A stretch of DNA of 64,000 nt from SHZI01 sp963698405 (GTDB taxonomy: Bacteria > Pseudomonadota > Gammaproteobacteria > Steroidobacterales > GCA-2729495), in contig CAVOQT010000008.1 of assembly GCA_963698405.1 (NCBI GenBank), forward strand, positions 1 to 64,000. Reading direction: 5' to 3'. Every line of letters starts with the position of its first letter. Within the stretch, counting starts at the first letter, position 1. The notes below the pieces were generated by a model that was not told where the DNA came from, did not search any database, and saw only the letters and a program-made list of their open reading frames with translations. This document shows, in pieces, positions 1-8,751 of this stretch. A program made the position numbers and the translations under genes.

Positions 1-126
1 CGCCTTCAGATCAGGCAGCAGCCGGTCGTCGTTGTCGCGCTGACGGCTACCCGGCCCGGCCAGCAGGGCCAGCACCGCCAGCATGACCAGGCAAGCGAGC
101 AGCAGGATCAGTGTGCGGCGGCTCAT
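1..126 (-). CDS. DUF4340-type protein, N-terminal part only (cut by window edge)
   Basis: The first 42 codons are visible: MSRRT, then a hydrophobic Leu/Ala-rich segment that forms a signal anchor, then a polar stretch with DDRLLPDL. The start codon overlaps the GldG-like gene's stop as ATGA, so the two are translationally coupled. In Gld-type ABC clusters a DUF4340 protein commonly follows GldG, and the N-terminus fits that family. The assignment rests mainly on position, because the domain body lies outside the window. Confidence 0.6.
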   Translation of the reverse strand, partial: MSRRTLILLLACLVMLAVLALLAGPGSRQRDNDDRLLPDLKA

Positions 127-2030
127 TGGCGGTGTCCGGCAGCACCCCGTGCGCGTTGCCGGCGCCTGAGCATCACCAGCAGCAGGCCCACACCGGTGAT
201 GATCAGTGGTACCACGGTGATGTTGAGTATCTTCAGCACGCTGCCAAGCCGCTCGATATCGCGATCCAGACCGCGCTGCACCTGGCGCAGCTCCTTGCGC
301 AACTGCAGACGTCGCGTCTGAAAACGTTCGATTTCTGCTTCCTGCTCCGCTGACAGGATCTGTGCGCTTTGATCAGCGCGGCTGGACTGGAGCTCGCCCA
401 GTCGGTTTTCGGTTTCCTGCAGTTCAGCCTGCAGACGCTGTTCCGCACTGCGAAAGCGCGCTTCCGCAGCGCGTCGCAGATCCTGTACCCGGCTAAACGG
501 CCGCTGGAAGGTGGCCCGGCTGCGAATGCTGATCAGATCGCCGCTGCCGAGCAGGTTGTCGAGCGCATTGATGACGAAATCGCCGTTGTTCGCGAAAGCT
601 GTGTGGACTCGCTGACCGAAATAATCCTGGCTCTGCACCCACATCTGGTCGGCCAGCATATCGGCGTCGGCAACCAGTACCACGTTGACCGGCTCCGCCG
701 CAGCGGCCAGATGGCTTGCAGGAGCCACCGGCGGACTGCCTGGCGGCGCCGGCAGTCCCTTTGGAAAGGCACTCGGTACTTTGCCGCTGAGCCTTGCGGC
801 CAGCACATAGCGTTCCCCGGTGGGGCTGAAGCTCGCGCGCAGCATTTCCGGGTCGGACATGATCGCAAGCTGCTCAGCCGGCACCAGTCCGGCGAGCTCA
901 CTGGACTCGATCAGCGGCAGCATGCTGGCCGGCGCATTCTCGTCGCGGATGATGTGGCCCGGGAAAGCAAAGGTCATCAGGTTGAGGCTGCCGGTGATGA
1001 TGTCGTCGGGCGACATGGCCGCCGGCTCGATACCGAGCACGCCGAGATGGCGAACCGGGCGACTGTCTGCACCGATGCCAACTGTCATCGCATAGCGGTC
1101 ATCGGCAACGACGGTGTCGTTGTCGGTGTGGATGCCCCAGGCGCCGAGCAGCCGGTTGAGGTTCGAGCTGCGCGTGCCACCGGAAGGGTCAGCGGGATTG
1201 CCCTGATCAACCTCTGCAAAGGGATCGACGAAGAACAGTGCGCGTCCACCCTTGAGCACGAACTGATCGATGGCATACAGAGCCGGATCTGACAGCTCGC
1301 CCGGATGGACGACCATCAGTACCTTGATGTCCTCCTCGATCTGTTCGAGGTAGGGCTCAAGCAGCCGGATATCGAACAGCTGGCGCATCTGTTCAGCGAT
1401 CACCCAGGGCTGAGCGGGCCGCCGCGACATCGGGTCGAACTCCGCAGTCAGCGGTAATTCCGTCAGCAGGCCGATCACCGGTTTTTTCGGATTGGCCAGC
1501 GTGTGTACCAGCTTGGCCAGGTCGTATTCGAGAAAGGCCTCTTTGGCCGGATCCAGAAACGGAATGATGTCGTCATCACCCACACTGTTCGTGCCGGCCA
1601 CGCCGAGGTAGATCGGGTCGGCGCTGTTGCCTGCGTTGATCGGTCGCAGCCCAAAGCCGCTCGCCCGGTCTTCCTCTTCGGAAAACGGCAGCGGATCTAT
1701 GACCTGCAGAACGAGCTTGCCATCCGAACCACTGGCAAAGGCTTCAAGCATTTCCCGGACGCGTCCGGCGTAAGTGCGCAGTGCCGGGATGTTGGTGGTC
1801 GCCTTGTCCGAGTAGAACAGGTAGATGTGGACCGGCTCGGCAATCTTGCCCAGGATCTTTCCGGTGCCTTCCGACAGCGTATAGAGCTGGTTTTCGGTGA
1901 GGTCGATCTGCACGCCGCGGAACACGTTGTTGATCAGCGCCATGCCGACCACGAAAGTCAGCGCGAGGATGACCAGCCCGAGCCGGCTGAACAGCAGGTT
2001 GCGACCTTCGTCCATGTCATCCCTGCTCAT
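123..2030 (-). CDS. GldG-like auxiliary protein of an ABC exporter
   Basis: The 635-residue protein has an N-terminal membrane segment (about residues 14-36), followed by VQIDLTENQLYTLSEGT, the hallmark start of the GldG/ABC-type uncharacterised transport domain. A long extracytoplasmic domain follows, then an Arg/Glu/Gln-rich coiled coil (about 525-600) and a final membrane helix before RRRQRARG. GldG-type proteins act as membrane partners of ABC-2 permeases; in Bacteroidetes they belong to the gliding machinery, but in proteobacteria the substrate is unknown. It lies 3 bp after the permease gene and overlaps the DUF4340 gene, so it belongs to one operon. Family call is firm, cargo is unknown. 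Confidence 0.85.
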   Translation of the reverse strand: MSRDDMDEGRNLLFSRLGLVILALTFVVGMALINNVFRGVQIDLTENQLYTLSEGTGKILGKIAEPVHIYLFYSDKATTNIPALRTYAGRVREMLEAFASGSDGKLVLQVIDPLPFSEEEDRASGFGLRPINAGNSADPIYLGVAGTNSVGDDDIIPFLDPAKEAFLEYDLAKLVHTLANPKKPVIGLLTELPLTAEFDPMSRRPAQPWVIAEQMRQLFDIRLLEPYLEQIEEDIKVLMVVHPGELSDPALYAIDQFVLKGGRALFFVDPFAEVDQGNPADPSGGTRSSNLNRLLGAWGIHTDNDTVVADDRYAMTVGIGADSRPVRHLGVLGIEPAAMSPDDIITGSLNLMTFAFPGHIIRDENAPASMLPLIESSELAGLVPAEQLAIMSDPEMLRASFSPTGERYVLAARLSGKVPSAFPKGLPAPPGSPPVAPASHLAAAAEPVNVVLVADADMLADQMWVQSQDYFGQRVHTAFANNGDFVINALDNLLGSGDLISIRSRATFQRPFSRVQDLRRAAEARFRSAEQRLQAELQETENRLGELQSSRADQSAQILSAEQEAEIERFQTRRLQLRKELRQVQRGLDRDIERLGSVLKILNITVVPLIITGVGLLLVMLRRRQRARGAAGHRQ

Positions 2031-2033
2031 CGC

Positions 2034-2771
2034 CTAGTCTGCCTTCTTGAGGGCCAGCACTATCACGTTGGCATACAGCCAGGCCGCGATCACCAGCAGG
2101 AAGTACAGGACATCGCGGATATCCAGCACACCCTTGCTGAGCGAGTTGAAATGGGTAAGGAAGGACAGGCCGGAGATCGCGTCGAGCACGACTGCCGGCA
2201 GCCAGCCCGAGAAGAAGTTCAGTACCAGCGGAAAGCCGGCCAGCATGAACAGGAAGCAGATCACCACCGTCACGATGAAAGCCACGACCTGGTTGCGATT
2301 TGCCGCTGAAATACAGGCGCCGATGGCCAGGAAGCCGCCGGCCATCAGCAGACTGCCCAGATAGGCAGCGACGATCACACCGTTGTCCGGATCGCCGAGG
2401 TAGTTCACCGTAATCCAGATCGGGAAGGTGAGCAGCAGGGCGACGGCGATAAACGCCCAGGCGGCCAGAAACTTGCCGAGTACCGCTTCCCACATCGTCA
2501 CCGGCAGGGTCATCAGCAGTTCGATGCTGCCACTCTTGCGCTCTTCAGCCCAGAGGCGCATGGCGATAGCCGGCACCAGAAACAGATAGAGCCACGGGTG
2601 AAAGCTGAAGAAGGGGGTCAGGTCAGCCTGGCCGCGTTCATAGAAGCCACCGAGATAGAAGGTGAAGGCACCCATCAGTGCCAGGAAAATCACGATGAAC
2701 ACATAGGCGAGCGGTGTGGCGAAGTAGCTGCGCAGTTCGCGGCCGGCAATGATGCGGATGGCGCCCATCAC
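2034..2771 (-). CDS. ABC-2 type transporter permease (GldF-like)
   Basis: A 245-residue, six-helix membrane protein. The N-terminus carries RELRSYFATPLAYVFI, typical of ABC-2/GldF permeases, and LRLWAEERKSGSIELL-type sequence follows the second helix (here AMRLWAEERKSGSIELLMT). It forms the transmembrane channel with the ATPase encoded upstream; the GldG-like and DUF4340 proteins are probable accessory subunits. Its start overlaps the ATPase stop by 4 bp (ATGA), and the GldG-like gene follows after 3 bp. No substrate can be inferred. Confidence 0.88.
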   Translation of the reverse strand: MMGAIRIIAGRELRSYFATPLAYVFIVIFLALMGAFTFYLGGFYERGQADLTPFFSFHPWLYLFLVPAIAMRLWAEERKSGSIELLMTLPVTMWEAVLGKFLAAWAFIAVALLLTFPIWITVNYLGDPDNGVIVAAYLGSLLMAGGFLAIGACISAANRNQVVAFIVTVVICFLFMLAGFPLVLNFFSGWLPAVVLDAISGLSFLTHFNSLSKGVLDIRDVLYFLLVIAAWLYANVIVLALKKAD

Positions 2772-3703
2772 GCGGCCGCCTGCGTGGTGATGCTGCGAAA
2801 GACCTCGTCGAGCCGGCCAGCCTCCAGCTGCAGGTTCTCCAGCGGCCAGCGGCGGGCACCGGCCAGATCGCCGATCACCGTCAGCAGTGCGGCACCAGAT
2901 TGCGGGAAGGCAGTCACCGAATACTCATGCTCGTCGACCTCGGTGTGGTCGACTTCTGCCAGTCCTTGCAGTTCGTCGTTCACGGCGGCGAGATCAGCTG
3001 TGCGTGCCAGGCGGAGCGTTACTGCGTTGTGATAGCGCGAGCGGTGGATCAGTGTCGTCGGGGTTTCGTCGGCCACGATCCGCCCACCGGCGATGATGAT
3101 TGCACGGGTGCAGACCGCATCGACCTCTTCCAGGATGTGCGTCGAAATGACGATGATCTTCTCGGCCGCCATCGCATTGATCAGTTCGCGAACCTCGTGC
3201 TTCTGGTTCGGATCGAGGCCATCGGTGGGTTCATCGAGAATCAGCACCGGCGGGTCGTGCAGGATGGTCTGGGCGAGTCCAACGCGGCGCCGGAAGCCCT
3301 TCGACAGCGTTTCGATCGGCTGCCGGAGCACCGGGCCGAGTTGCAGCCGGGCGCTGACCTCGTCGATGCGGCTCTTGAGAACAGCACCGCTGAGGCCACG
3401 AATCCGGCCGATGAACTCGAGGAACTCGCCCGGGGCCATTTCGCCATAGGACGGCGCACCCTCCGGCAGATAGCCGAGCAGTCGTTTGGCTTCGAGCGGC
3501 TGGCGGTCGATACGCAAGCCGCAGATCTCGGCATACCCGGCGCTGGCCGGCACAAAGCCTGCCAGCATGCGCATGGTGGTGGTCTTGCCGGCACCATTTG
3601 GCCCGAGGAAGCCCAGCACTTCACCCGGACGCACGCTGAAAGAGATGCCATCAACGGCCTTGAGTGGTCCGTAATTCTTGCTGAGACCTTCTGCCCTGAT
3701 CAT
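2768..3703 (-). CDS. ABC transporter ATP-binding protein (GldA-like)
   Basis: This 311-residue ATPase starts MIRAEGLSKNYGPLKAVDG. It has Walker A GPNGAGKTTTMRML, a signature region with LSKGFRRRVGLAQ, Walker B VLILDEPTDGLDPNQ and the switch His in ISTHILEEVDAV. The roughly 80-residue C-terminal extension is usual for the drug/Gld export ATPases (DUF4162-like region). The start at 3703 is chosen because it overlaps the upstream MFS stop as ATGA and matches the family N-terminus; the same frame stays open further upstream, inside the MFS gene, but that part is not coding. It powers the permease encoded immediately downstream. Confidence 0.9.
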   Translation of the reverse strand: MIRAEGLSKNYGPLKAVDGISFSVRPGEVLGFLGPNGAGKTTTMRMLAGFVPASAGYAEICGLRIDRQPLEAKRLLGYLPEGAPSYGEMAPGEFLEFIGRIRGLSGAVLKSRIDEVSARLQLGPVLRQPIETLSKGFRRRVGLAQTILHDPPVLILDEPTDGLDPNQKHEVRELINAMAAEKIIVISTHILEEVDAVCTRAIIIAGGRIVADETPTTLIHRSRYHNAVTLRLARTADLAAVNDELQGLAEVDHTEVDEHEYSVTAFPQSGAALLTVIGDLAGARRWPLENLQLEAGRLDEVFRSITTQAAA

Positions 3704-4968
3704 CGCTTCACCACCGCCGGGATCAGCAGTACGTTGATGACGGCAATGATAGCGACCACCGTGACAACTGAAAATGACAGAAAGTAGTCGCCGGTGTTTG
3801 TTCTGATCTGGCCGGCGAGCAGCGTGCCCAGCGCGCCACCCATGGTGTCGATGAAGATGATCACGCCGAGAATACGACCGAGTGCCAGCTGTCCGAAGCT
3901 CTCGACGGCGACCAGCTGGATCAGCGTGAAACTGCCGCCGAAGCCGAGTCCGAACACGACCGCAAACGCAGTCAGTTGTGCAGGGCTGTGTGCCAGACCC
4001 GGTACGCCGTCCTGCAGGCTGAACAGCTGCAGACAGCCGGCCAGCAGCACGATGCTGGCCACCAGCATCATGTTGCGCTTTGTATAGCGGTCGCTGATCG
4101 CGCCGAACAGGAATTTTCCGGCCACGCTGCAGGCGAGCAGTGTCGAGTAGAGCTGAGTAGCGCTCTGCGGCTGGAGGCCCGCATCCTGCTCCAGATAGAT
4201 CGTGAACTGGCTGGTGATGGCCTGAATCGAAAACCAGATGCTGGCCGAGCCTATGGCCAGGCACCAGAGCGTGCGCGAGCGCAGCGCGGTGGCAAAGGGC
4301 ACGCCTTCGCGTACGTCTGCATTGTCGGTGGTGCTGGACGGTGCGCATGCCGCGCCGTCAGGAAACTGGCCTACGCTACGCGGCGATTCACGCAACACCA
4401 GAAACCCGGGCAGCACGGCGAATAGCCAGAATGCCGCGGCCAGCACCCCGAAACCCACGCGCCAACCCAGCGCCGGATCATTGACCAGCGGTGCAATGGA
4501 GATCGGCAGCGTGGCACCTGCCAGGCTCGATCCCGCCACCAGCAGGCCAACCACCGTGCCGCGCCGGGTGATAAACCAGTTCGACAGCAGCACGATGTTC
4601 GGCATCAGCCCGCAAAAAACCAGGCCGATGGCGATGGCCGCATGCAGCACGTATAGATGCTGCAGGCTTTGTGCGAAGGGATAGGCGGTAAAAGTCAGTG
4701 CCAGCACCATCAGTCCGGCACGAATCACGCGCACCACGCCGAGCCGGTCGATCGCAGCGCCTACGAAGGGCGCAATGATGCCGGCAAGTGCAAAGGTTAT
4801 GGCAGTTGTGCGGCTGACCTCGGCTGGCGTCGCGCCGAAGGTTTCCATGAAGCGTGGAAACAGGTTTTGCGGCACATACAGCGACAGGCCGTTGGTAAAG
4901 AAAAAGACGACCAGGCAACAGCCGGCGATATACCAGCCGTAGAACCGGGGCGGCTTTTCAACCCTCAA
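3700..4968 (-). CDS. MFS transporter, monocarboxylate/oxalate-formate antiporter-like
   Basis: A 422-residue, 12-helix major facilitator. It begins RFYGWYIAGCCLVVFF, a motif shared by the MCT/OFA branch of MFS, and has the loop 2-3 element FVGAAIDRLGVVRVIRAG and the loop 8-9 counterpart GAISDRYTKRNMMLV. The branch carries organic anions such as oxalate, formate or monocarboxylates across the inner membrane, and this substrate range is inferred. It is sandwiched by 4-bp overlaps between the M16 peptidase gene and the ABC ATPase gene, so all are likely co-transcribed, although a functional link is not obvious. Confidence 0.83.
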   Translation of the reverse strand: MRVEKPPRFYGWYIAGCCLVVFFFTNGLSLYVPQNLFPRFMETFGATPAEVSRTTAITFALAGIIAPFVGAAIDRLGVVRVIRAGLMVLALTFTAYPFAQSLQHLYVLHAAIAIGLVFCGLMPNIVLLSNWFITRRGTVVGLLVAGSSLAGATLPISIAPLVNDPALGWRVGFGVLAAAFWLFAVLPGFLVLRESPRSVGQFPDGAACAPSSTTDNADVREGVPFATALRSRTLWCLAIGSASIWFSIQAITSQFTIYLEQDAGLQPQSATQLYSTLLACSVAGKFLFGAISDRYTKRNMMLVASIVLLAGCLQLFSLQDGVPGLAHSPAQLTAFAVVFGLGFGGSFTLIQLVAVESFGQLALGRILGVIIFIDTMGGALGTLLAGQIRTNTGDYFLSFSVVTVVAIIAVINVLLIPAVVKR

Positions 4969-7694
4969 AGCAACTCGCCATCGGTATCCACGAGTTGAAT
5001 GGCATCAAAGCCAAGCGCCTTGAGGCCCGGTTCAATCACTGCGCGATCGCCGACTACCACGATCACCAGATTCGCGGGCTGTAGATAGTCGCGCGCCGCC
5101 TGATCGACCTGAGCTGTTGTGAGGTTGCGCACCGCATCGGCGTAATTTGACCAGTAGTCATCGGGCAGGCCGAATTCCACCAGTTTGCTGACCGAGCCCA
5201 GCACCGCACTGCCGGTTTCCCACTGGCCGGGCAGCGACAGCGTATTGCTGCGTTTGACCAGCGCCACTTCTTCCTCAGTCGCTGGCCGGGTGGTGGCGAT
5301 TTCCGTGATCTCCTTGCGGATTTCGCCGAGCGATTCAGCGGTCTTGTCCGACTGTACAGAAGCGTAGGCCAGCAGGGGCCGCTGACCCCGGGCGTCATAG
5401 GCGAGGCTGTAGGCGCCATAGGACCAGTGCTTGTCTTCGCGCAGGTTCATGTTCAGGCGCGCTGTGAATTGTCCGCCGAGTACATCGTTCATCGCTTCAA
5501 TGGCGATATCGTCCGGTGTGGCACGCGGCGGAATCAGCTGACCGGCGAAGATTACCGACTGCTCGGCACCGGGCTTGTCGACCAGGTACAGCACGCGATC
5601 CGGCTTCAGCGTGACGTTGCCGATACGCTTGGCCGGAATCTCACCCGGCTGCCAGTTGCGGAACAGCTGCTCGAGTTTTGGCCTGAGCGTGGCAACCGAG
5701 ACCGGACCGACAGCGATCAGCGTGGCGTGATTGGGCCGGAACCAGCTTTGATGAAAGTTCGCGAGATCTTCACGGCTCAGTGCTTTCAGGGTGGCTTCGG
5801 TACCGGTGCCGGTGAGCGGCTGCGCATAGGCGTGGCCAGCGCCGAACAGCAGCTTCGGCAGCACGCGCAGTGCCATCGAGGTGGGCTGGGTCTTTTCCTG
5901 GCTGAGCGCCGCAAGATAGTTCTTGCGAACCCGCTCCAGTTCCTTGTCGGGGAATACCGGATTGAGGATGACGTCGGCAAAGATATCCAGCGAGGAATCC
6001 AGTTTGTCGGCGAGCGCCGACAGGTTCACGGAGGAGGTATCCAGGCCTGAGCCGGTGCCGAGGCTGGCGCCGAGCAGGGCCAGCTGTTCGCTGATCTGCA
6101 GGGTGTCGCGGCTCTTTGTGCCTTCGTCGAGCATCGCCATGGTGAGGTTTGCGGTGCCGGGCCGTGCGAACTGGTCAGCTGCAAAGCCGGCATCCAGCAG
6201 CAGCTTGATGCCAACCACCGGCACATCCGGCCGCTCTATGACGATGAGCTGCAGCCCGTTGCTGAGCGTCGCCCGCTCAAATGCCGGGAAGCTGACCGGT
6301 GTTTCACCCACCGGCATCGGCATGCTGCTGCGGTCGGCACCTGCGTCTGCAGCCTTGAGCTGTTCTGCCGGTGTGACTTCAAGGATGAACGGTGCGGTCG
6401 TGACCCACTTCCGCACGATTGCGCTGAGGTCGGTTGCGGTTGCCGCCTGGCCATCAGCGAGCGCCTGTTTCCATGCATCGGGTCTGCCGCCGTAGACCAT
6501 GCCTTCGGCCAGTACGCCGGACTTGCCGGAGAAGCCACCGACCTTCTCGATGCCGCGCAGGAATCCAGCCCGCTGCTGTGTCTTGACCCGCTCCAGCTCT
6601 CGGGCGGTCGGACCTTCGCGACGGAAGCGCTCGAATTCTTCATCGATTGCGCTTTCGATCTTCGCCAGGCTGATGCCGGGCTGTGCCGAAACCTGCAGAT
6701 AGGTGATGCCGGCGATTTCCAGTGACAGCGGGCCGAACTCCACATCTGAAGCCAGCTGGTCCTTGTAGACCAGGCGCTGATAGAGCCGTGAATTCTTGTC
6801 GCCGGCGAGCACCGCTGCCGCAAGTTCCAGTTGGTGGGCATCGCGCGTGCCCCAGCGCGGACCCGTCCAGGCGAGATACAGACGCGCCTGTGCGACGCGG
6901 TCCTGCATGCTCTGCCGGCGCGGCAGTTCATGCCGGGGGATCCATTCCTCGAAGCGCGTGACCGGTGGCCCCGGCGGTATGTCACCGAAGTATTTTTGCG
7001 CCCTGGCGAAGGCGTCTTCGGTGCTGACATCGCCGGCGATTACGACCACCGCATTGTTCGGTCCGTAATAGGTTTCAAACCAGTGACGCACATCGTCCAG
7101 ACTGGCTGCATTGAGATCATCCATCGAACCGATCGCTTCCCAGGAGTAGGGATGATCGGGCGGGAACAGCTGTTTCAGTATCAGTTCGAAGACCTTGCCA
7201 TAGGGCTGGTTGTCGCCCTGGCGCTTCTCGTTCTGCACCACGCCGCGTTGTTCATCGAGCTTGGCCTGGGTGATCGCGCCCTTGAAGTGACCCATGCGGT
7301 CGGATTCGAGCCAGAGTGCGGTATCAAGTGCGTTTTTCGGTACGGTCTGAAAGTAGTTGGTGCGATCAAAGAAGGTCGTACCGTTCAGGTCGGTGGCGCC
7401 GAGTTCCTGCAACGTGTTGAGGTACTCGCCCTTCAGGTTTTCCGAACCCTGAAACATCAGGTGCTCGAACAGATGGGCAAACCCGGTCCGGCCCGGCACC
7501 TCGTTCTTCGAGCCCACGTGGTACCAGACGTTTACCGCAACGATCGGCGCTTTGTGATCTTCATGCACCACTACCGTCAGGCCGTTGGCGAGTTGCCGAA
7601 CCGTGAAGGGGATGTCTACCGGTGCGACCGGAGCAGCCCAGGCCAACAGGGGGCAGACGAGTGCCACGGCGATGACTGTGCGGAGCATATGCAT
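4965..7694 (-). CDS. M16 family zinc metallopeptidase (two-domain, periplasmic)
   Basis: A 909-residue insulinase/pitrilysin-type peptidase. A Sec signal peptide ends near AWAAPVAP. The inverted zinc motif HLFEH occupies residues 74-78, with the downstream Glu in VVQNEKRQ near residue 154. The second half repeats the fold (starting near ATLSNGLQLIVIERPDV) but lacks HxxEH, as expected for the inactive partner domain of bacterial M16 pairs fused in one chain. It probably degrades peptides in the periplasm. The start could also be Met3. It is the first gene of the minus-strand run and is divergent from the iminopeptidase gene across 72 bp, which must hold both promoters. Confidence 0.9.
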   Translation of the reverse strand: MHMLRTVIAVALVCPLLAWAAPVAPVDIPFTVRQLANGLTVVVHEDHKAPIVAVNVWYHVGSKNEVPGRTGFAHLFEHLMFQGSENLKGEYLNTLQELGATDLNGTTFFDRTNYFQTVPKNALDTALWLESDRMGHFKGAITQAKLDEQRGVVQNEKRQGDNQPYGKVFELILKQLFPPDHPYSWEAIGSMDDLNAASLDDVRHWFETYYGPNNAVVVIAGDVSTEDAFARAQKYFGDIPPGPPVTRFEEWIPRHELPRRQSMQDRVAQARLYLAWTGPRWGTRDAHQLELAAAVLAGDKNSRLYQRLVYKDQLASDVEFGPLSLEIAGITYLQVSAQPGISLAKIESAIDEEFERFRREGPTARELERVKTQQRAGFLRGIEKVGGFSGKSGVLAEGMVYGGRPDAWKQALADGQAATATDLSAIVRKWVTTAPFILEVTPAEQLKAADAGADRSSMPMPVGETPVSFPAFERATLSNGLQLIVIERPDVPVVGIKLLLDAGFAADQFARPGTANLTMAMLDEGTKSRDTLQISEQLALLGASLGTGSGLDTSSVNLSALADKLDSSLDIFADVILNPVFPDKELERVRKNYLAALSQEKTQPTSMALRVLPKLLFGAGHAYAQPLTGTGTEATLKALSREDLANFHQSWFRPNHATLIAVGPVSVATLRPKLEQLFRNWQPGEIPAKRIGNVTLKPDRVLYLVDKPGAEQSVIFAGQLIPPRATPDDIAIEAMNDVLGGQFTARLNMNLREDKHWSYGAYSLAYDARGQRPLLAYASVQSDKTAESLGEIRKEITEIATTRPATEEEVALVKRSNTLSLPGQWETGSAVLGSVSKLVEFGLPDDYWSNYADAVRNLTTAQVDQAARDYLQPANLVIVVVGDRAVIEPGLKALGFDAIQLVDTDGELL

Positions 7695-7766
7695 GAGTTT
7701 GGGTCCAGACTGAAGGGCGCGATTCTAACCGCGACGAATACACAGCGAAAATGCCAGAATGCAAGC

Positions 7767-8732
7767 ATGCAGCAATCGGCACCGCAGCGGAGGCTTTATC
7801 CGGCCATCGAAGCCTGGGACTCGGGCTATCTGCGCGTCTCCGGGCTGCATGAAATCTACTATGAACAGTGCGGTAACCCGCAGGGCAAGCCGGCGGTGTT
7901 TCTGCACGGCGGACCCGGCGGGGGCGGTGACACGACGCCACGACGTTTCTTCGATCCCGCGCGTTACCGGATCATCCTGCTCGATCAGCGCGGTTGCGGC
8001 CGCAGCCGGCCGCATGCCGAACTCCGCGAGAACACTACCTGGGATCTCATCGCTGATATCGAAGCCCTGCGTGAGCGACTGGGTATTGAGCGCTGGCTGG
8101 TGTTCGGCGGGTCATGGGGCAGCACGCTGGCGTTGTTTTATGCCGAGAAGCATCCTGAGCGGGTCAGCGAACTCGTGTTACGTGGCATTTTTCTGCTGCG
8201 CGACAAGGAAATCGCCTGGTTTTATCAGTATGGTGCGAGTGAGATCTTTCCGGATGCCTGGCAGCGCTATCTGGACTTTATTCCGGTGGCTGAGCGTGGC
8301 GACCTGCTGCATGCCTATCATCGGCGTCTGACCGGAGCTGATCCGGCGCTGGCACTGGAGGCGGCAAAGATCTGGTCGATCTGGGAGGGCAGCACCAGCC
8401 ATCTGCTGGATGCCGGCTCGACGGTCGAGCGTTTCGGCGCTGACCAGTTCGCGCTGGCCTTCGCGCGCATCGAAGCTCACTATTTCGTTAATCAGGCTTT
8501 TGTAGAGCATCCGGAGCAGATCCTGCGCGATATCGACAGGATCCGGCATATTCCGGCGGTGATCGTCCAGGGGCGGTACGACATCGTTTGTCCGATGACC
8601 AGCGCATGGGATCTGCACAAAGCCTGGCCGGAAGCCCGGCTGCAGATCGTTCCGGATGCCGGGCATTCGGCCTTTGAGCCGGGTATCGTGCATGAACTGA
8701 TCACGGCAACCGACGGTTTTTCCCGTAACTGA
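7767..8732 (+). CDS. pip: Prolyl iminopeptidase (alpha/beta hydrolase, S33)
   Basis: The 321-residue protein releases N-terminal proline from peptides in the cytoplasm. It shows the oxyanion motif HGGPGGGGD (48-55), the nucleophile elbow GGSWGS with Ser116, the acid in QGRYDIVCP and the His in PDAGHSAFEP near the C-terminus. The family marker DQRGCGRSRPH is intact and the length is normal. The start at 7767 gives MQQSAPQRRLYPAIE, which matches the family; the frame is open far upstream, but that lies antisense to the M16 gene. The dihydroorotase gene follows after 19 bp. Confidence 0.93.
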   Translation: MQQSAPQRRLYPAIEAWDSGYLRVSGLHEIYYEQCGNPQGKPAVFLHGGPGGGGDTTPRRFFDPARYRIILLDQRGCGRSRPHAELRENTTWDLIADIEALRERLGIERWLVFGGSWGSTLALFYAEKHPERVSELVLRGIFLLRDKEIAWFYQYGASEIFPDAWQRYLDFIPVAERGDLLHAYHRRLTGADPALALEAAKIWSIWEGSTSHLLDAGSTVERFGADQFALAFARIEAHYFVNQAFVEHPEQILRDIDRIRHIPAVIVQGRYDIVCPMTSAWDLHKAWPEARLQIVPDAGHSAFEPGIVHELITATDGFSRN

Positions 8733-8751
8733 ATGTCAGGCGACCTTATAT

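Noticed and set aside
369..1292. Long open frame on the plus strand inside the GldG-like gene
   Set aside because: It lies opposite a clear 635-residue gene in an operon, has no family pattern and is rich in Arg/His/Gly as GC-rich antisense frames usually are.
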